Origin: Bradyrhizobium sp. Tv2a-2
Lineage (GTDB): Bacteria; Pseudomonadota; Alphaproteobacteria; Rhizobiales; Xanthobacteraceae
DNA length: 64,000 bases
NCBI RefSeq assembly: GCF_000472425.1
Contig: NZ_AXAI01000004.1
Coordinates: 62,001 to 126,000, forward strand
Reading direction: 5' to 3'
The number at the start of each line of letters is the position of its first letter. Position 1 is the first letter of the stretch. The notes under the pieces are model-generated. The model worked only from the letters and a program-made list of their open reading frames with translations. It did not search any database and had not been told where the DNA came from. The translations under genes and the position numbers were made by a program. Shown piece after piece: positions 17,663-27,577 of the stretch.

Positions 17663-19072
17663 ATGCTGCTCCGCCTAACACTCCGGAAGAAGACGACTGG
17701 TCTTGTGGCCGCAATCGTCGCTGCGGCGCTTTCGCTCGCCCCGGTTGCGCCTGCTTTTGCGCAGGAGCAGAGCAAGGGCCCGTCGACCCTGCGCGACACC
17801 GAGACCGAGCAGCTGTTGCGCGAGTACACGCGGCCGATCCTGCGGGTTGCGGGGCTTGAAAAGCAGAACATCAATGTCGTGATCATCAACGACAGCTCCT
17901 TCAACGCCTTCGTCGCCGACGGCCGCCGCATCTTCGTCAATTACGGGGCAATCATGCAGTCGGAGACGCCGAACCAGCTGATCGGCGTGCTCGCGCACGA
18001 AACCGGCCACTTGGCCGGCGGGCATCTGTCCAAGATGCGCGAGGAACTGGCGCGGGCTCAGACCGGCATGATCATCGCGATGCTGCTCGGCGCCGGCGCC
18101 ATGGTGGCTGGTGCGCGCGGCGGCGCCAATAACGGCCTCGCCAATGCGGGCGCGGCGGCCGTCGTGGGTCCTCAGTCAATGATCCAGCGGTCCTTGCTCT
18201 CCTACCAGCGCCAGCAGGAGGACCAGGCCGACCGCGCCGGCGTCAAGTTTCTGACCGCGACCGGTCAGTCCGCGAAGGGCATGTACGAGACCTTCAAGCG
18301 CTTCACCAGCGACAGCCTGTTCGCCGCGCGCGGCGCCGATCCCTATTTGCAGTCCCACCCGATGCCCGCCGAGCGTGTCGCGGCGCTGGAGGGGGTTGCC
18401 CGCGCGAGCCCCTATTGGGACAAGAAGGATCCACCCGAGCTGCAATTCCGGCACGACATGGTGCGTGCCAAGATCTCGGCTTTCATGGAGCGGTCGGACA
18501 CCGTCTATCGCCGCTATCCGCCGTCGAACACCAGCCTGCCGGCGCGCTATGCGCGGGCGATCGCGTCCTATCTGCACGGCGATCCACGCAGCGCCGCGAC
18601 CCAGATCGAGGGCTTGATCCAGGCGCAGCCCAACAACCCCTACTTCCACGAGCTGCTTGGCCAGGCACTGCTGGAAGGCGGTCATCCGGCGGAGGCGATC
18701 GCACCGCTGCGCAAGGCTGTGCAGCTCTCGGGCAACGCACCGCTCATCGAGATGTTACTGGGGCAAGCGTTGGTCGCCACCGAGAACAAGGCCTATACTG
18801 ACGAGGCGATTTCCATCCTGCGTGCGGCGGTCGGACGCGAGGGCGAGGCGCCGCTCGGCTTTACCCAGCTCGCCATGGCCTATGGCCGAAAGGGAGACTA
18901 TGCGGAGGCCGACCTCGCTTCCGCCCAGGCCGCTTACCTGCGCGGCGACAACAAGACCGCACGCGAGCTCGCCTCGCGGGCGAAAACACGTTTCGCGATC
19001 GGCACGCCCGGGTGGGTCAAGGCCGACGACATTGTCTCGGCCAAGCCGCTGCCGGGCCAGAAAAGCAACTGA
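17663..19072 (+). CDS. Periplasmic M48 metalloprotease with TPR-like C-terminus (BepA/YfgC-like)
   Basis: 469 residues. A signal peptide (AAIVAAALSLAPVAPAFAQ) precedes the zinc protease domain with H112-E-T-G-H116 (LAHETGHLAGGH) and the third-ligand region QEDQADRAG (E186, D190). The hydrophobic glycine-rich segment at ~135-170 is typical of the family. The last ~200 residues have helical TPR-like repeats (YLHGDPRSAATQIEGLIQAQ and following). In E. coli, BepA checks assembly of outer-membrane proteins such as LptD and degrades stalled forms; a similar quality-control role is likely. It is followed by a DsbA-family gene ~95 bases downstream, and the two may share an envelope protein-folding function. 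Confidence 0.9.
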   Translation: MLLRLTLRKKTTGLVAAIVAAALSLAPVAPAFAQEQSKGPSTLRDTETEQLLREYTRPILRVAGLEKQNINVVIINDSSFNAFVADGRRIFVNYGAIMQSETPNQLIGVLAHETGHLAGGHLSKMREELARAQTGMIIAMLLGAGAMVAGARGGANNGLANAGAAAVVGPQSMIQRSLLSYQRQQEDQADRAGVKFLTATGQSAKGMYETFKRFTSDSLFAARGADPYLQSHPMPAERVAALEGVARASPYWDKKDPPELQFRHDMVRAKISAFMERSDTVYRRYPPSNTSLPARYARAIASYLHGDPRSAATQIEGLIQAQPNNPYFHELLGQALLEGGHPAEAIAPLRKAVQLSGNAPLIEMLLGQALVATENKAYTDEAISILRAAVGREGEAPLGFTQLAMAYGRKGDYAEADLASAQAAYLRGDNKTARELASRAKTRFAIGTPGWVKADDIVSAKPLPGQKSN

Positions 19073-19166
19073 CAATACTCGTCCTAATCCCGCTGAGATA
19101 CTGAAAGACAAAGTACGGTTGCTGGACGTTTCAGGACACCGGCTTTCACGCAAAAAGGATCTGCAA

Positions 19167-19922
19167 ATGCGTTTCTACCGTTCGTTCGTCCCTGCCCTGC
19201 TCGCTCTCGCATTCTGCGGCGCGCCGGCCTCGGCCCAGAGTTTCAACGACGCCCAGCGCAGCGACATTGAAGGCATCATCAGGAACTATCTCGTCACCCA
19301 CCCCGAGGTGCTTGAGGAGGCGATGAACGAATTGTCCAAGCGCCAGGCGGCCGCGGACCAGGCCAAGCATGAGGCGATGATCACGCAGAATGCGGATACG
19401 ATCTTCAACTCGCCGCGCGGCGTGACGCTTGGCAACAAGGACGGCGACGTCACCTTTGTCGAGTTCTTCGACTACAATTGCGGCTACTGCAAGCGTGCGA
19501 TGGCCGACATGCTCGACCTCATGAAGAGTGATCCGAAGCTCAAGGTCGTGCTGAAGGAATTTCCGGTCTTGAGCGAAGGCTCGGTGGAGGCGGCGAAGGT
19601 CGCGATCGCCGCACGCATGCAAGACCCAAAGAAGTATCTCGACTTCCACACCAAGCTGCTTGGCGGCCGCGGCCCCGCGGACAAGGCGCGCGCCATGGCC
19701 GTCGCCAAGGATGCGGGCTACGACACCGCGCGCATCGAGAAGGACATGGCAAGCCCCGAGGTCAGGGCGACGATCGAGGAGAACATGAAGCTTGCCGAGG
19801 AGATGGGCCTCAACGGCACGCCGAGCTACGTGATCGGCAAGCAGATCGTGGTCGGCGCCGTCGGGCTCGACGGCTTGAAGGAGAAGATCGGCATTGCGCG
19901 GTGCGGCAAGGCCACCTGCTGA
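19167..19922 (+). CDS. Secreted DsbA-family thiol:disulfide protein (ScsC/Com1-like)
   Basis: 251 residues from ATG 19167; the frame is open far upstream but overlaps the M48 gene there, and a signal peptide begins at this ATG (RSFVPALLALAFCGAPASAQ). Residues ~25-60 form a charged helical segment like the oligomerisation stalk of ScsC-type proteins. A thioredoxin-fold domain follows, with CGYC (FDYNCGYCKRAM) as redox site and the cis-proline loop NGTPSYVIG. Such proteins make or isomerise disulfides in periplasmic proteins. A terminator follows, so the M48 and DsbA-like genes may form one unit. Whether it acts as oxidase or isomerase cannot be told; no DsbB or DsbD partner lies nearby. Confidence 0.9.
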   Translation: MRFYRSFVPALLALAFCGAPASAQSFNDAQRSDIEGIIRNYLVTHPEVLEEAMNELSKRQAAADQAKHEAMITQNADTIFNSPRGVTLGNKDGDVTFVEFFDYNCGYCKRAMADMLDLMKSDPKLKVVLKEFPVLSEGSVEAAKVAIAARMQDPKKYLDFHTKLLGGRGPADKARAMAVAKDAGYDTARIEKDMASPEVRATIEENMKLAEEMGLNGTPSYVIGKQIVVGAVGLDGLKEKIGIARCGKATC

Positions 19923-19952
19923 AGTACGACGCGAGACCGTCAAGGCCACGAA

Positions 19953-19984
19953 AGGGGCGGCTGAATTGCAGCCGGCCCTTTTTC
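19953..19984 (+). terminator. Terminator after DsbA-family gene
   Basis: A GGGGCGGCTG / CAGCCGGCCC stem with one mismatch or bulge and an AATTG loop is followed by TTTTTC. Confidence 0.75.
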
Positions 19985-20104
19985 ATTTTGGTCTCTCATT
20001 TTGTTCCTGCGCGCCCAGAAAAAAACGAGGCAGCTGGAGCAGGAACCTCTCAACGCGCCTGCTGTTGACGGCGCGGGCAATGCCAAATTTGTGAGGAGAG
20101 AGGA

Positions 20105-20905
20105 ATGACTAATCGCTTTCTGGTCTCGGTCGCCGCGCTTGCGCTGATTGCTGGGACGGGTCTCGCCAACGCACAGGGTGGCCGCGAATCCGGCGGCGGC
20201 GCGCAAATGCAGAGCGCTCCGTCGTCTGCTGGCGGCGGCGCTGGCGGTGCAGCGACGGAACATGAAAACAGCAAAGCCGGCGCGGGCGCGTCGGGCATGA
20301 AGTCCGAGAAGTCGCCTGCGGCTGGCCAGGGCCAGCGCGCTGAAGAAAATATGCAGGGTCAGAAGTCGAAGAGCATGAGCTCTGAGAACGGGACCAAGAG
20401 CGCGCCCAACAATATGAAGGCGGAAGGCCGCGAGGACCGCAACGCCAACAAGGCCGCCGAGAGCAAGCAGCCGGGCCGCGACACCGAGAAGAACGCGCAG
20501 ACCCAGGGCCGCGAGAACGAGAAGAGCGCGCAAAAGGAAGGGCGCGAAACCAACCAGAACGCCCAGAACCGCGAGGGTCGCGATGCCGACAAGAATGCAC
20601 AGTCGCGCAACGAGTCCAACACCACCGTCGGCCAGGCAGGCGCGGCTGCGAAGCTCTCGACCGAGCAACGCACCAAGATCACCACCATCATCCGCAACGA
20701 GCATGTCGCGCCGGTAAATAATGTGAACTTCTCGATCGCGGTCGGCACCCGCGTGCCGCGCGAGGGCGTCGCCTTCCGCACGCTCCCGGCCGATGTGGTC
20801 ACGATCTATCCGGAGTGGCGTGGTTACAACTTCATCATGGTCCGCGACGAGATCGTCATCATCGATCCCAACACGTACGAGATCGTCGCCGTCCTCAACG
20901 TGTAA
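20105..20905 (+). CDS. Secreted DUF1236-domain protein with low-complexity hydrophilic repeats
   Basis: 266 residues, start fixed by GAGGAGAGAGGA before the ATG. The signal peptide (VSVAALALIAGTGLANAQ) is followed by a Gly/Ser-rich segment. Residues ~100-175 then hold about five imperfect copies of an 11-12-residue hydrophilic unit of the form GR(E/D)xxxxNAQ (GRDTEKNAQ, GRENEKSAQ, GRETNQNAQ, GRDADKNAQ). The C-terminal ~85 residues are a DUF1236 domain (LSTEQRTKITTIIRNEH to the end with VVTIYPEWRGYNFIMVRDEI). DUF1236 proteins are frequent in Bradyrhizobium and relatives, probably in the periplasm or envelope; no biochemical role is established to my knowledge. It has its own terminator and is probably monocistronic. 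Confidence 0.88.
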   Translation: MTNRFLVSVAALALIAGTGLANAQGGRESGGGAQMQSAPSSAGGGAGGAATEHENSKAGAGASGMKSEKSPAAGQGQRAEENMQGQKSKSMSSENGTKSAPNNMKAEGREDRNANKAAESKQPGRDTEKNAQTQGRENEKSAQKEGRETNQNAQNREGRDADKNAQSRNESNTTVGQAGAAAKLSTEQRTKITTIIRNEHVAPVNNVNFSIAVGTRVPREGVAFRTLPADVVTIYPEWRGYNFIMVRDEIVIIDPNTYEIVAVLNV

Positions 20906-20927
20906 CGCGTTTTGCGTTCGAGCTAGC

Positions 20928-20960
20928 AAAGGCGGGCGGAACGGCCCGCCTTTGTTTTTT
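20928..20960 (+). terminator. Terminator after DUF1236 gene
   Basis: A perfect 10-bp stem AAAGGCGGGC / GCCCGCCTTT with a 6-base loop is followed by GTTTTTT. Confidence 0.9.
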
Positions 20961-21174
20961 GTCCCCGGGGCCGTACCGCCGGCCCTCTTCCGCAGGCGCC
21001 CGCCACAGGTTGTCCACAGGCGTTGGTTAATGCGGCTTTTTTCGTTGGTTCTATTGAGGTTTTTTCAAGCCGGATGAAGGCTTTGAGGGCCATTCTTCGC
21101 ACCCTTTAGGCTTCCCCTCACCAACTTTGTTACCTATAAGGGCCGCCACCTGCACGATCATTGCCGGAAACAGG

Positions 21175-21648
21175 ATGGCCAAGACGGTTGAGCGGATAAT
21201 TTATGTGCTGAACGGCCCGAACCTCAATTTGTTGGGGACACGGGAGCCTGCGACCTATGGCCATGCCACGCTTGCCGACGTCGAAAAATTGTGCGTGGAC
21301 ACCGCCGCGCAGTTCGGCCTCAAGGCGGATTGCCGGCAGTCCAACCGCGAAGGCGAGTTGGTGGATTTCATCCACGAGGCGCACGCCAAGGGGGTGGCCG
21401 GCATTGTCATCAACGCTGGCGCCTATTCGCACACCTCGATCGCGCTACATGACGCGATTGTCGGTGTGCAGATTCCGACCGTCGAAGTGCACATCTCCAA
21501 CGTCTACGCCCGCGAGAGTTTCCGTCACCACTCCTTTACCGCCCGCGCCGCGTTTGCGAGCCTGTGCGGCTTCGGCATCGACGGCTATCGGCTCGCGATC
21601 ACCGGCCTTGCTGCCCGCATCAAGGCCAACGCCCAGAGCAAGGCCTAA
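21175..21648 (+). CDS. aroQ: Type II 3-dehydroquinate dehydratase
   Basis: 157 residues from ATG 21175 ([20 protein letters not shown]); an upstream in-frame start exists, but the family begins here. Conserved motifs: [17 protein letters not shown] with the catalytic Tyr loop, NAGAYSHTS, and [15 protein letters not shown]. It dehydrates 3-dehydroquinate to 3-dehydroshikimate in the shikimate pathway as a dodecameric cytoplasmic enzyme. accB follows after 43 bases and accC 3 bases later, an arrangement common in Rhizobiales that couples aromatic and fatty acid synthesis genes. Confidence 0.96.
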   Translation: MAKTVERIIYVLNGPNLNLLGTREPATYGHATLADVEKLCVDTAAQFGLKADCRQSNREGELVDFIHEAHAKGVAGIVINAGAYSHTSIALHDAIVGVQIPTVEVHISNVYARESFRHHSFTARAAFASLCGFGIDGYRLAITGLAARIKANAQSKA

Positions 21649-21691
21649 GGCCACCCTCGCCCAACGGAACAGAGAGTTTGGATCAGAGATC

Positions 21692-22183
21692 ATGGCGCGC
21701 CAGCCGGACGACAAAGTAGCCGCAAAGTTTTCCAGCGAGGACAGCGCACTGATCCGCGAACTCGCCCTCCTGCTCGACGAAACCGATCTCAGCGAGATCG
21801 AGATCGAGCGTGCCGGTCTGAGGCTGCGCGTCGCGCGTAACATCAGCGTCGCGACCTCGGTGCCCGTCGCGGTGGCTGCCCATGCCGCGCCCGTGGCTGC
21901 GGGCGCAGCCCCGGCTGCAGCAGCGGCCGCGACCGACCTCGCAAAGCATCCGGGCGTGGTGCCCTCGCCCATGGTTGGCACCGCCTATTGGGCGCCCGAG
22001 CCCGGCGCCAAGCCGTTCATCGAGGTGGGCTCGCGGGTCACCGCGGGCCAGACGCTCCTGATCATCGAGGCGATGAAGACGATGAACCAGATTCCGTCGC
22101 CTCGCGCGGGCACCGTGACGCAGATCCTGATCGAGGACGGCCAGCCGGTCGAATTCGGCGAGCCGCTGGTAATTATCGAGTAG
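21692..22183 (+). CDS. accB: Biotin carboxyl carrier protein of acetyl-CoA carboxylase
   Basis: 163 residues. The N-terminal domain ([20 protein letters not shown]) is joined by an Ala/Pro-rich hinge (residues ~55-90) to a biotinyl domain. The biotin-accepting lysine is in EAMKTMN (K129). It carries CO2 on biotin between the biotin carboxylase (AccC, next gene) and the carboxyltransferase AccAD, which is encoded elsewhere. The start is ATG 21692, as the frame upstream runs through aroQ. It ends 3 bases before accC and is surely co-transcribed with it. Confidence 0.97.
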   Translation: MARQPDDKVAAKFSSEDSALIRELALLLDETDLSEIEIERAGLRLRVARNISVATSVPVAVAAHAAPVAAGAAPAAAAAATDLAKHPGVVPSPMVGTAYWAPEPGAKPFIEVGSRVTAGQTLLIIEAMKTMNQIPSPRAGTVTQILIEDGQPVEFGEPLVIIE

Positions 22184-22186
22184 AGG

Positions 22187-23536
22187 ATGTTCGACAAGAT
22201 CCTCATAGCCAATCGCGGCGAGATCGCACTGCGAATTCTGCGGGCCTGCAAGGAACTCGGCATTTCCACGGTCGCGGTGCATTCGACCGCCGACGCGGAT
22301 GCCATGCATGTGCGGCTTGCGGATGAGAGCGTCTGCATCGGCCCGCCGCCCTCCAAGGACTCCTATCTCAACGTGCCGGCGCTGCTTGCGGCATGCGAGA
22401 TCACCGGCGCTGACGCCGTGCATCCCGGCTACGGTTTCCTGTCGGAAAACGCGCGGTTCGCGGAAATCCTTGCCGAGCACAATCTGCATTTTATCGGTCC
22501 GAAGGCCGAGCACATCCGCCTGATGGGCGACAAGATCGAGGCCAAGAAGACCGCAAAGAAGCTCGGCATTCCCGTGGTGCCGGGCTCCGACGGCGCCGTC
22601 AGTCCCGACCAGGACGCAGTGGCGATTGCGAAGGGAATCGGCTTTCCGGTGCTGGTGAAGGCCGCGGCCGGCGGCGGCGGACGCGGAATGAAGGTGGCGC
22701 ACACCGAAGCCGATCTCGCGCTCGCGCTGACCACCGCTGCCAACGAGGCGAAGTCCGCCTTCGGCGATGCCTCCGTCTATCTGGAAAAATATCTGCAGAA
22801 GCCGCGCCACATCGAGATCCAGGTTTTGGGCGACGGCCGCGGCGGCGCGATCCATCTCGGCGAGCGCGACTGCTCACTGCAGCGGCGGCATCAGAAGGTC
22901 TGGGAAGAAGGCCCCTCACCGGTCATCGATGCCGCAGCCCGCGCCAAGATCGGCAACACGGTCGCGAAGGCCATGCAGCAGATGAAATATCTCGGTGTCG
23001 GCACCGTGGAGTTTCTCTACGAGGATGGCGAGTTCTATTTCATCGAAATGAACACCCGCATCCAGGTCGAACATCCCGTGACCGAGATGATCACCGGGCT
23101 CGATCTGGTGCTGGAGCAGATCCGGGTTGCCGCCGGCGGCGACCTGCCGCTCAGGCAGGACGAGGTGACCATCACCGGCCACTCCATCGAGTGCCGGGTC
23201 AATGCCGAGAACCCCGTGACCTTCCGCCCGTCACCCGGCAAGATCCTGCAGTACCATCCGCCCGGCGGGCTCGGGGTGCGCATCGATTCGGCGGTGTATC
23301 AGGGCTATGTCATCCCGCCCTATTACGATTCGCTGGTAGGCAAGCTGATCGTACATGGCAAAACCCGCGGCGAATGCCTGATGCGGCTGCGCCGCGCGCT
23401 TGACGAGATGGTGGTCGACGGCATCGAGACCACGCTTCCATTGTTCCGCGCCCTGGTGCGGGAGCCTGCGATCATCGATGGCGACTATCACATCCATTGG
23501 CTCGAGCAGTACCTGGCGGGCCAGCAGCCGGGCTAA
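22187..23536 (+). CDS. accC: Biotin carboxylase subunit of acetyl-CoA carboxylase
   Basis: 449 residues, the usual length. The N-terminus [20 protein letters not shown] is canonical; the ATP-grasp domain has the glycine-rich loop AGGGGRGMK (161-169), [17 protein letters not shown], and [29 protein letters not shown] holds the catalytic and metal-binding Glu and Arg residues. It carboxylates biotin on AccB using ATP and bicarbonate, the first step of malonyl-CoA formation. The 46 bases after the stop contain a short GC-rich dyad without a T-run, so some read-through into the kinase genes is possible. Confidence 0.98.
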   Translation: MFDKILIANRGEIALRILRACKELGISTVAVHSTADADAMHVRLADESVCIGPPPSKDSYLNVPALLAACEITGADAVHPGYGFLSENARFAEILAEHNLHFIGPKAEHIRLMGDKIEAKKTAKKLGIPVVPGSDGAVSPDQDAVAIAKGIGFPVLVKAAAGGGGRGMKVAHTEADLALALTTAANEAKSAFGDASVYLEKYLQKPRHIEIQVLGDGRGGAIHLGERDCSLQRRHQKVWEEGPSPVIDAAARAKIGNTVAKAMQQMKYLGVGTVEFLYEDGEFYFIEMNTRIQVEHPVTEMITGLDLVLEQIRVAAGGDLPLRQDEVTITGHSIECRVNAENPVTFRPSPGKILQYHPPGGLGVRIDSAVYQGYVIPPYYDSLVGKLIVHGKTRGECLMRLRRALDEMVVDGIETTLPLFRALVREPAIIDGDYHIHWLEQYLAGQQPG

Positions 23537-23582
23537 AGGCGGTCGGGAACCGATCCCGCCCCGAGGCGTTAAGCCATGTTAA

Positions 23583-25163
23583 GTGATTGCCGCTTCGGGG
23601 GACGTCGATATCCATCAGCTACGACGCGATCTGGCCGTGACGCCTGAACGCAGGCACAGGCGTGCGCTGCTGCAAATCCTGCTGCTCACAGCGGCATTCC
23701 TGGTGCTGGTGGCGATCAGCGCCGCCTCCGTGCTGCTGGTCAACAAGGCGCGGAACGACAGCGCCTGGGTCATCCATACGATCGAAGTGGAGAACCAGAC
23801 CAACGCCCTTCTCCTCGAGCTTCGCCGCGCCGAAAGCTCGGCGCGTGGTTACCTGCTGACGGCAGCGCCCGAATTCCTGAACGACTACAGGGACGCCGCG
23901 GCAGCAATTCCGACCGAGGTCGACAAGCTCGACAGCCTGACCGTGGACAACCCGGCGCAGCGTGAAAATATCGACAATCTGCGCAGCGCCATCGCAACCC
24001 GTCTCGCGCTGTTCGAGCGGGAAATCAACGCCGTCAGCCACGGCGATCTGGCCGGGGCCACGGCCATGGTGCGCGAAGCTGCGACAGGCAGCACGGCGGA
24101 AGCCATCCAGAAGCTCGCCGAGGCGATGCTTGCCGAGGAGAACCGGCTGTTCGTCCTGCGCAGCACCAATGCTGATCGCACGCAACAGCTGTCGTCGACC
24201 GTCACCATCACCGGCTCTGGCTTGGTTGTTGCTTTCGCTGCAATATCGATCGTGCTGCTGCGCCGGTCGGCACAGGCGCGTGACGCCGCCGAAGCGGCGC
24301 TGCGCGACGCCAATCTCAACCTCGAGGCCACCGTGGACGAACGTACCGCGGACTTGCGCGAAGCCAACAATGAAATCCAGCGCTTCGCCTATATCGTCAG
24401 CCACGACCTGCGTTCGCCGCTGGTCAACATCATGGGCTTCACCAGCGAATTGGACGAGCTTCGCCAGGACATATTCAAGCGCGTCGCCGCGCTGGGCCGC
24501 GCCGCTGCCGCCTCACCCGAACCGATCGCCACCGTGGACGCCGAGCCCGCGCTCGAAGGCGAGGACCAGCGGTTGGCGCAGGATTTTTCCGAGGCGCTCT
24601 CCTTCATCAAATCATCAATCGGGAAGATGGACCGGCTGATCTCGGCGATCCTCAACCTCACCCGCGAGGGCCGGCGCCAGTTCGAGCCGGTGCGGATCGA
24701 CATGCGTCAATTGATCGAGACCATTGTCTCGACGCTCGCGCACCAGGCGGCCAAAGCCGAGGCCAGGATCGAAATCGGGAACCTGCCGAATTTGACCAGC
24801 GACCGTCTTGCGCTGGAGCAAATCTTTTCGAACCTGATCGACAATGCGATCAAATATCTGAAACCGGACATCCCCGGCATCATCACGGTGAAGGGGCGCA
24901 CCAAACTTGGGTTTGCCGTTTTCGAGGTCGCCGACAACGGCCGCGGCATCGATCCGAAGGATCACCAGCGCATCTTCGACCTGTTCCGTCGCGCCGGAAC
25001 CCAGGACAAGCCCGGCCAGGGAATCGGGTTGGCACATGTCCGCACGCTTGTGCGCCGGCTTGGAGGAACCATGTCGGTCAATTCAGAGCTTAACAGCGGC
25101 TCGAGCTTCACGATAACACTTCCCCTGCAGTGGACCGCCGGCAACCGGAACGAGGAAGCATGA
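23583..25163 (+). CDS. Membrane sensor histidine kinase with CHASE3-like domain
   Basis: 526 residues from GTG 23583. A transmembrane helix at ~28-50 and another at ~207-227 (TITGSGLVVAFAAISIVLLR) enclose a helical periplasmic region with the CHASE3 signature RRAESSARGYLLTA. After a coiled linker comes HisKA with the phospho-acceptor H274 (YIVSHDLRSPLVN), then HATPase_c with NLIDNAIKY, VADNGRGIDP and GQGIGLAHV. A ~40-residue Ala/Glu-rich insert splits the HisKA helices. The layout resembles Cph1/Bphy-type kinases that work with small Rcp-like receivers. The stop overlaps the start of exactly such a receiver (ATGA), so the pair is translationally coupled. The ligand is unknown. Confidence 0.9.
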   Translation: MIAASGDVDIHQLRRDLAVTPERRHRRALLQILLLTAAFLVLVAISAASVLLVNKARNDSAWVIHTIEVENQTNALLLELRRAESSARGYLLTAAPEFLNDYRDAAAAIPTEVDKLDSLTVDNPAQRENIDNLRSAIATRLALFEREINAVSHGDLAGATAMVREAATGSTAEAIQKLAEAMLAEENRLFVLRSTNADRTQQLSSTVTITGSGLVVAFAAISIVLLRRSAQARDAAEAALRDANLNLEATVDERTADLREANNEIQRFAYIVSHDLRSPLVNIMGFTSELDELRQDIFKRVAALGRAAAASPEPIATVDAEPALEGEDQRLAQDFSEALSFIKSSIGKMDRLISAILNLTREGRRQFEPVRIDMRQLIETIVSTLAHQAAKAEARIEIGNLPNLTSDRLALEQIFSNLIDNAIKYLKPDIPGIITVKGRTKLGFAVFEVADNGRGIDPKDHQRIFDLFRRAGTQDKPGQGIGLAHVRTLVRRLGGTMSVNSELNSGSSFTITLPLQWTAGNRNEEA

Positions 25164-25600
25164 CGACACCCGTCACCATCATCATGATCGAGGACGACGA
25201 AGGCCATGCCCGGCTGATCGAGCGGAACATCCGCCGTTCCGGCGTCAACAACGAGATCATCCCGTTCAGCAACGGTACAGACGCCCTAGCCTACCTGTTC
25301 GCTAAGGATCACAGCGGTTCCGCGCACAAGGGACAGGCGCTCCTGATCCTGCTCGATCTCAACCTGCCCGACATGACTGGAACCGAGATCCTGCGGCAGC
25401 TGAAGGAGAGCAAGCATTTCAAGAGCACGCCCGTGGTGGTTTTGACCACGACCGACGACGCCCAGGAGATCAAGCGATGCTACGAACTCGGCTGCAGCGT
25501 CTATATCACCAAGCCAGTGAACTACGAGAGCTTCGCCAACGCCATCCGGCAGCTCGGTCTGTTCTTCTCAGTCATTCAGGTACCGCCGGCCGCCATATGA
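25160..25600 (+). CDS. Single-domain response regulator (Rcp1-like)
   Basis: 146 residues, receiver domain only. The start ATG 25160 overlaps the kinase stop and is preceded by GAGGAAG. Acidic pocket EDDE (11-14), phospho-acceptor D66 (LLDLNLPDMTG), conserved Thr in LTTTDDAQ and Lys in YITKPVNYESF are all present. Rcp-type receivers take phosphate from a partner kinase and hand it on or act by protein contact; there is no output domain. Its stop overlaps the start of the next gene (ATGA), so the three genes are one translation-coupled unit. Confidence 0.93.
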   Translation: MTTPVTIIMIEDDEGHARLIERNIRRSGVNNEIIPFSNGTDALAYLFAKDHSGSAHKGQALLILLDLNLPDMTGTEILRQLKESKHFKSTPVVVLTTTDDAQEIKRCYELGCSVYITKPVNYESFANAIRQLGLFFSVIQVPPAAI

Positions 25601-26691
25601 ACGCCAACACGCCCACGCTGCTCTATATCGATGACGACGCGGTACTGGCGCGTCTGGTCGATCGCGGCCTGACGCGCCTCGGATTCAAGGTGCTGCAGGC
25701 GACGAGCGGCGAGGAAGGACTTGCGCGCATCGCGGAAGGCGGTGTCGACGTGGTCGCGCTCGATCAATATATGCCTGGGCTCGACGGGCTCGACACGCTG
25801 CAGCGGATTCTGGCAATCCCCGACGCACCCCCGGTCGTGTTCGTGACGGCCTCGCAGGATTCCTCGATTGCGGTCACCGCTTTGAAGGCGGGCGCAGCCG
25901 ACTATCTCGTCAAGGACGTCCAGGGCGAGTTCATTCCGTTGCTGCAGGTCGCAGCCAGTGGCGCGCTGAAACAGGCCCGCCTGCAGAAGGCGCGCGACGA
26001 GGCCGAAGCCGAGGTCCACGCCTCGCGCGACCGTTTTGCAGCGCTTGCCGCCGAGCGCGAGCTTTTGCTGCGCGAGGTCAACCACCGTGTCGGCAACAGT
26101 CTGCAGATCATCGCTTCGCTCCTGCACCTGCAGGCCAACTCGGCCGCGCAGGAGGATGTCAAGGCAGCGCTCACCAATGCGATGGGCCGCGTTGCTGCGG
26201 TCGCGCAGGTGCATCGCCGGCTCTACACCTCCCATGACCTGAAGAACGTGCTGCTCAACCAATACCTGGAATCGCTGCTCGACGATCTGCGCCGGTCGGC
26301 CGAGGGCAACCGGATGTCGCGTCTGACGCTGACATCGGAGCCGATCGAGATCGATCCGGACCGCGCGGTCGCGATCGGCATCATCGTCAACGAGCTGGTG
26401 ATGAACGCGGTGAAATACGCCTATCCCGACGGCTCAGGTCCGATCCATGTGGATTTGCGCGCCGAGGGCGACGAGCTCGTGCTGTCGATCGCCGACGATG
26501 GTGTCGGCGATAATGGCAAATCCGACCCCCGCTCGACCGGCATGGGCCAACGTATCGTCACCGCGATGGCGGCGAAGCTCGAGGCGGACGTGGCGCGCGA
26601 CCCCGTCCATAGCGGCACCAGGATCGTGCTCCGCTTTCCCCGCATCAAGGCTTCGCCCGCCAAATCCGCCAGCGCCGCCGTCGCGAGCTGA
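25597..26691 (+). CDS. Hybrid response regulator-histidine kinase (receiver + HisKA_2 + HATPase)
   Basis: 364 residues, start ATG 25597 overlapping the preceding stop. The N-terminal receiver has IDDD (11-14), D56 ([13 protein letters not shown]) and K106 (YLVKDVQG). A coiled-coil linker leads to a HisKA_2 dimerisation domain with H163 in [20 protein letters not shown], then an ATPase domain with [15 protein letters not shown] and SIADDGVG. HisKA_2/HWE kinases are characteristic of alphaproteobacteria and often feed the PhyR general stress response, but no phyR, nepR or ecfG is adjacent. There is no membrane segment, so it is cytoplasmic and probably the output of the relay begun by the CHASE3 kinase. 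Confidence 0.9.
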   Translation: MNANTPTLLYIDDDAVLARLVDRGLTRLGFKVLQATSGEEGLARIAEGGVDVVALDQYMPGLDGLDTLQRILAIPDAPPVVFVTASQDSSIAVTALKAGAADYLVKDVQGEFIPLLQVAASGALKQARLQKARDEAEAEVHASRDRFAALAAERELLLREVNHRVGNSLQIIASLLHLQANSAAQEDVKAALTNAMGRVAAVAQVHRRLYTSHDLKNVLLNQYLESLLDDLRRSAEGNRMSRLTLTSEPIEIDPDRAVAIGIIVNELVMNAVKYAYPDGSGPIHVDLRAEGDELVLSIADDGVGDNGKSDPRSTGMGQRIVTAMAAKLEADVARDPVHSGTRIVLRFPRIKASPAKSASAAVAS

Positions 26692-26779
26692 GGTCAAGTG
26701 CGCCCGATACCGAATCCCGATCGTACGGTGCAGCGCAAAGCCATCGCGCAGATTCGCTCAACCTGCTAAGCTTGCGGTC

Positions 26780-27460
26780 ATGACGTCCCGCGACTCCGCC
26801 TCCTCCGACATCACGCCCGAAGTGTTGCTGCGGGCCTATGCCTGCGGCATTTTCCCGATGGCCGAGAGCGCAGACGATCCCAGCCTGTTCTGGGTCGAGC
26901 CCGAAATGCGCGGCATCATCCCGCTGGCGGGCTTTCGCGTTACCTCTCGCCTCGCCCGTACCGTGCGCGCGGATGTCTTCACCGTAAGGGTCAACACCGC
27001 CTTCAAGGCGGTGATGGCCGGCTGCGCAGCTCCCCAGGAAGGGCGTGAGGACACCTGGATCAACAAGCGGATCCGCGATCTTTATGGCCGGTTGCATGCC
27101 CTTGGCCATTGCCACAGCGTGGAGGCGTGGCAGGGTGACGAGCTGGTCGGCGGGCTCTATGGCGTCAGCCTGGGACGCGCCTTTTTCGGCGAGAGCATGT
27201 TCCACCGCGCCCGCGACGCCTCCAAAGTCGCGCTGGTACATCTGGTCGCGCGGCTGATCGAAGGCGGCTTCGAGCTGCTCGACACCCAATATGTCACCGA
27301 CCATCTGAAGACCTTCGGCGCAGTCGAAGTGCCTCGCCGCCGCTATACCGCGCTGCTCGACAAGGCACTGCTCGGAGAATCCGCAAATTTTGCAAGGCTT
27401 CCGGTCGACCGGCCGATCCCGGGCATTGAAGCGCTCGCCATCATCGCGGCGCGGGGGTAG
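26780..27460 (+). CDS. aat: Leucyl/phenylalanyl-tRNA--protein transferase
   Basis: 226 residues from ATG 26780. Family motifs are all visible: [51 protein letters not shown], and [16 protein letters not shown]. The enzyme adds Leu or Phe from aminoacyl-tRNA to proteins with N-terminal Arg or Lys, marking them for ClpS/ClpAP degradation (N-degron pathway). In many Rhizobiales aat follows accC and precedes the DUF2155 and NDUFA12 genes; here 8 kb of other DNA separates it from DUF2155. Confidence 0.96.
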   Translation: MTSRDSASSDITPEVLLRAYACGIFPMAESADDPSLFWVEPEMRGIIPLAGFRVTSRLARTVRADVFTVRVNTAFKAVMAGCAAPQEGREDTWINKRIRDLYGRLHALGHCHSVEAWQGDELVGGLYGVSLGRAFFGESMFHRARDASKVALVHLVARLIEGGFELLDTQYVTDHLKTFGAVEVPRRRYTALLDKALLGESANFARLPVDRPIPGIEALAIIAARG

Positions 27461-27478
27461 CTAATGTATGATCCCGGA

Positions 27479-27501
27479 CAGAACTGGCGGATCCGGTTCT
27501 G
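27479..27501 (+). terminator. Possible hairpin terminator after aat
   Basis: CAGAAC-TGG...CCG-GTTCTG can fold to a stem of about nine pairs with one mismatch, 18 bases after the aat stop. There is no T-run, so it may act with Rho or not at all. Confidence 0.3.
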
Positions 27502-27577
27502 GACCGTCCTTATCGGCCAGTGATTTTCTTTTATCGGCGAAGTGTTGGCGCAATTCGGCCTGTTATAGCCCCAATCC

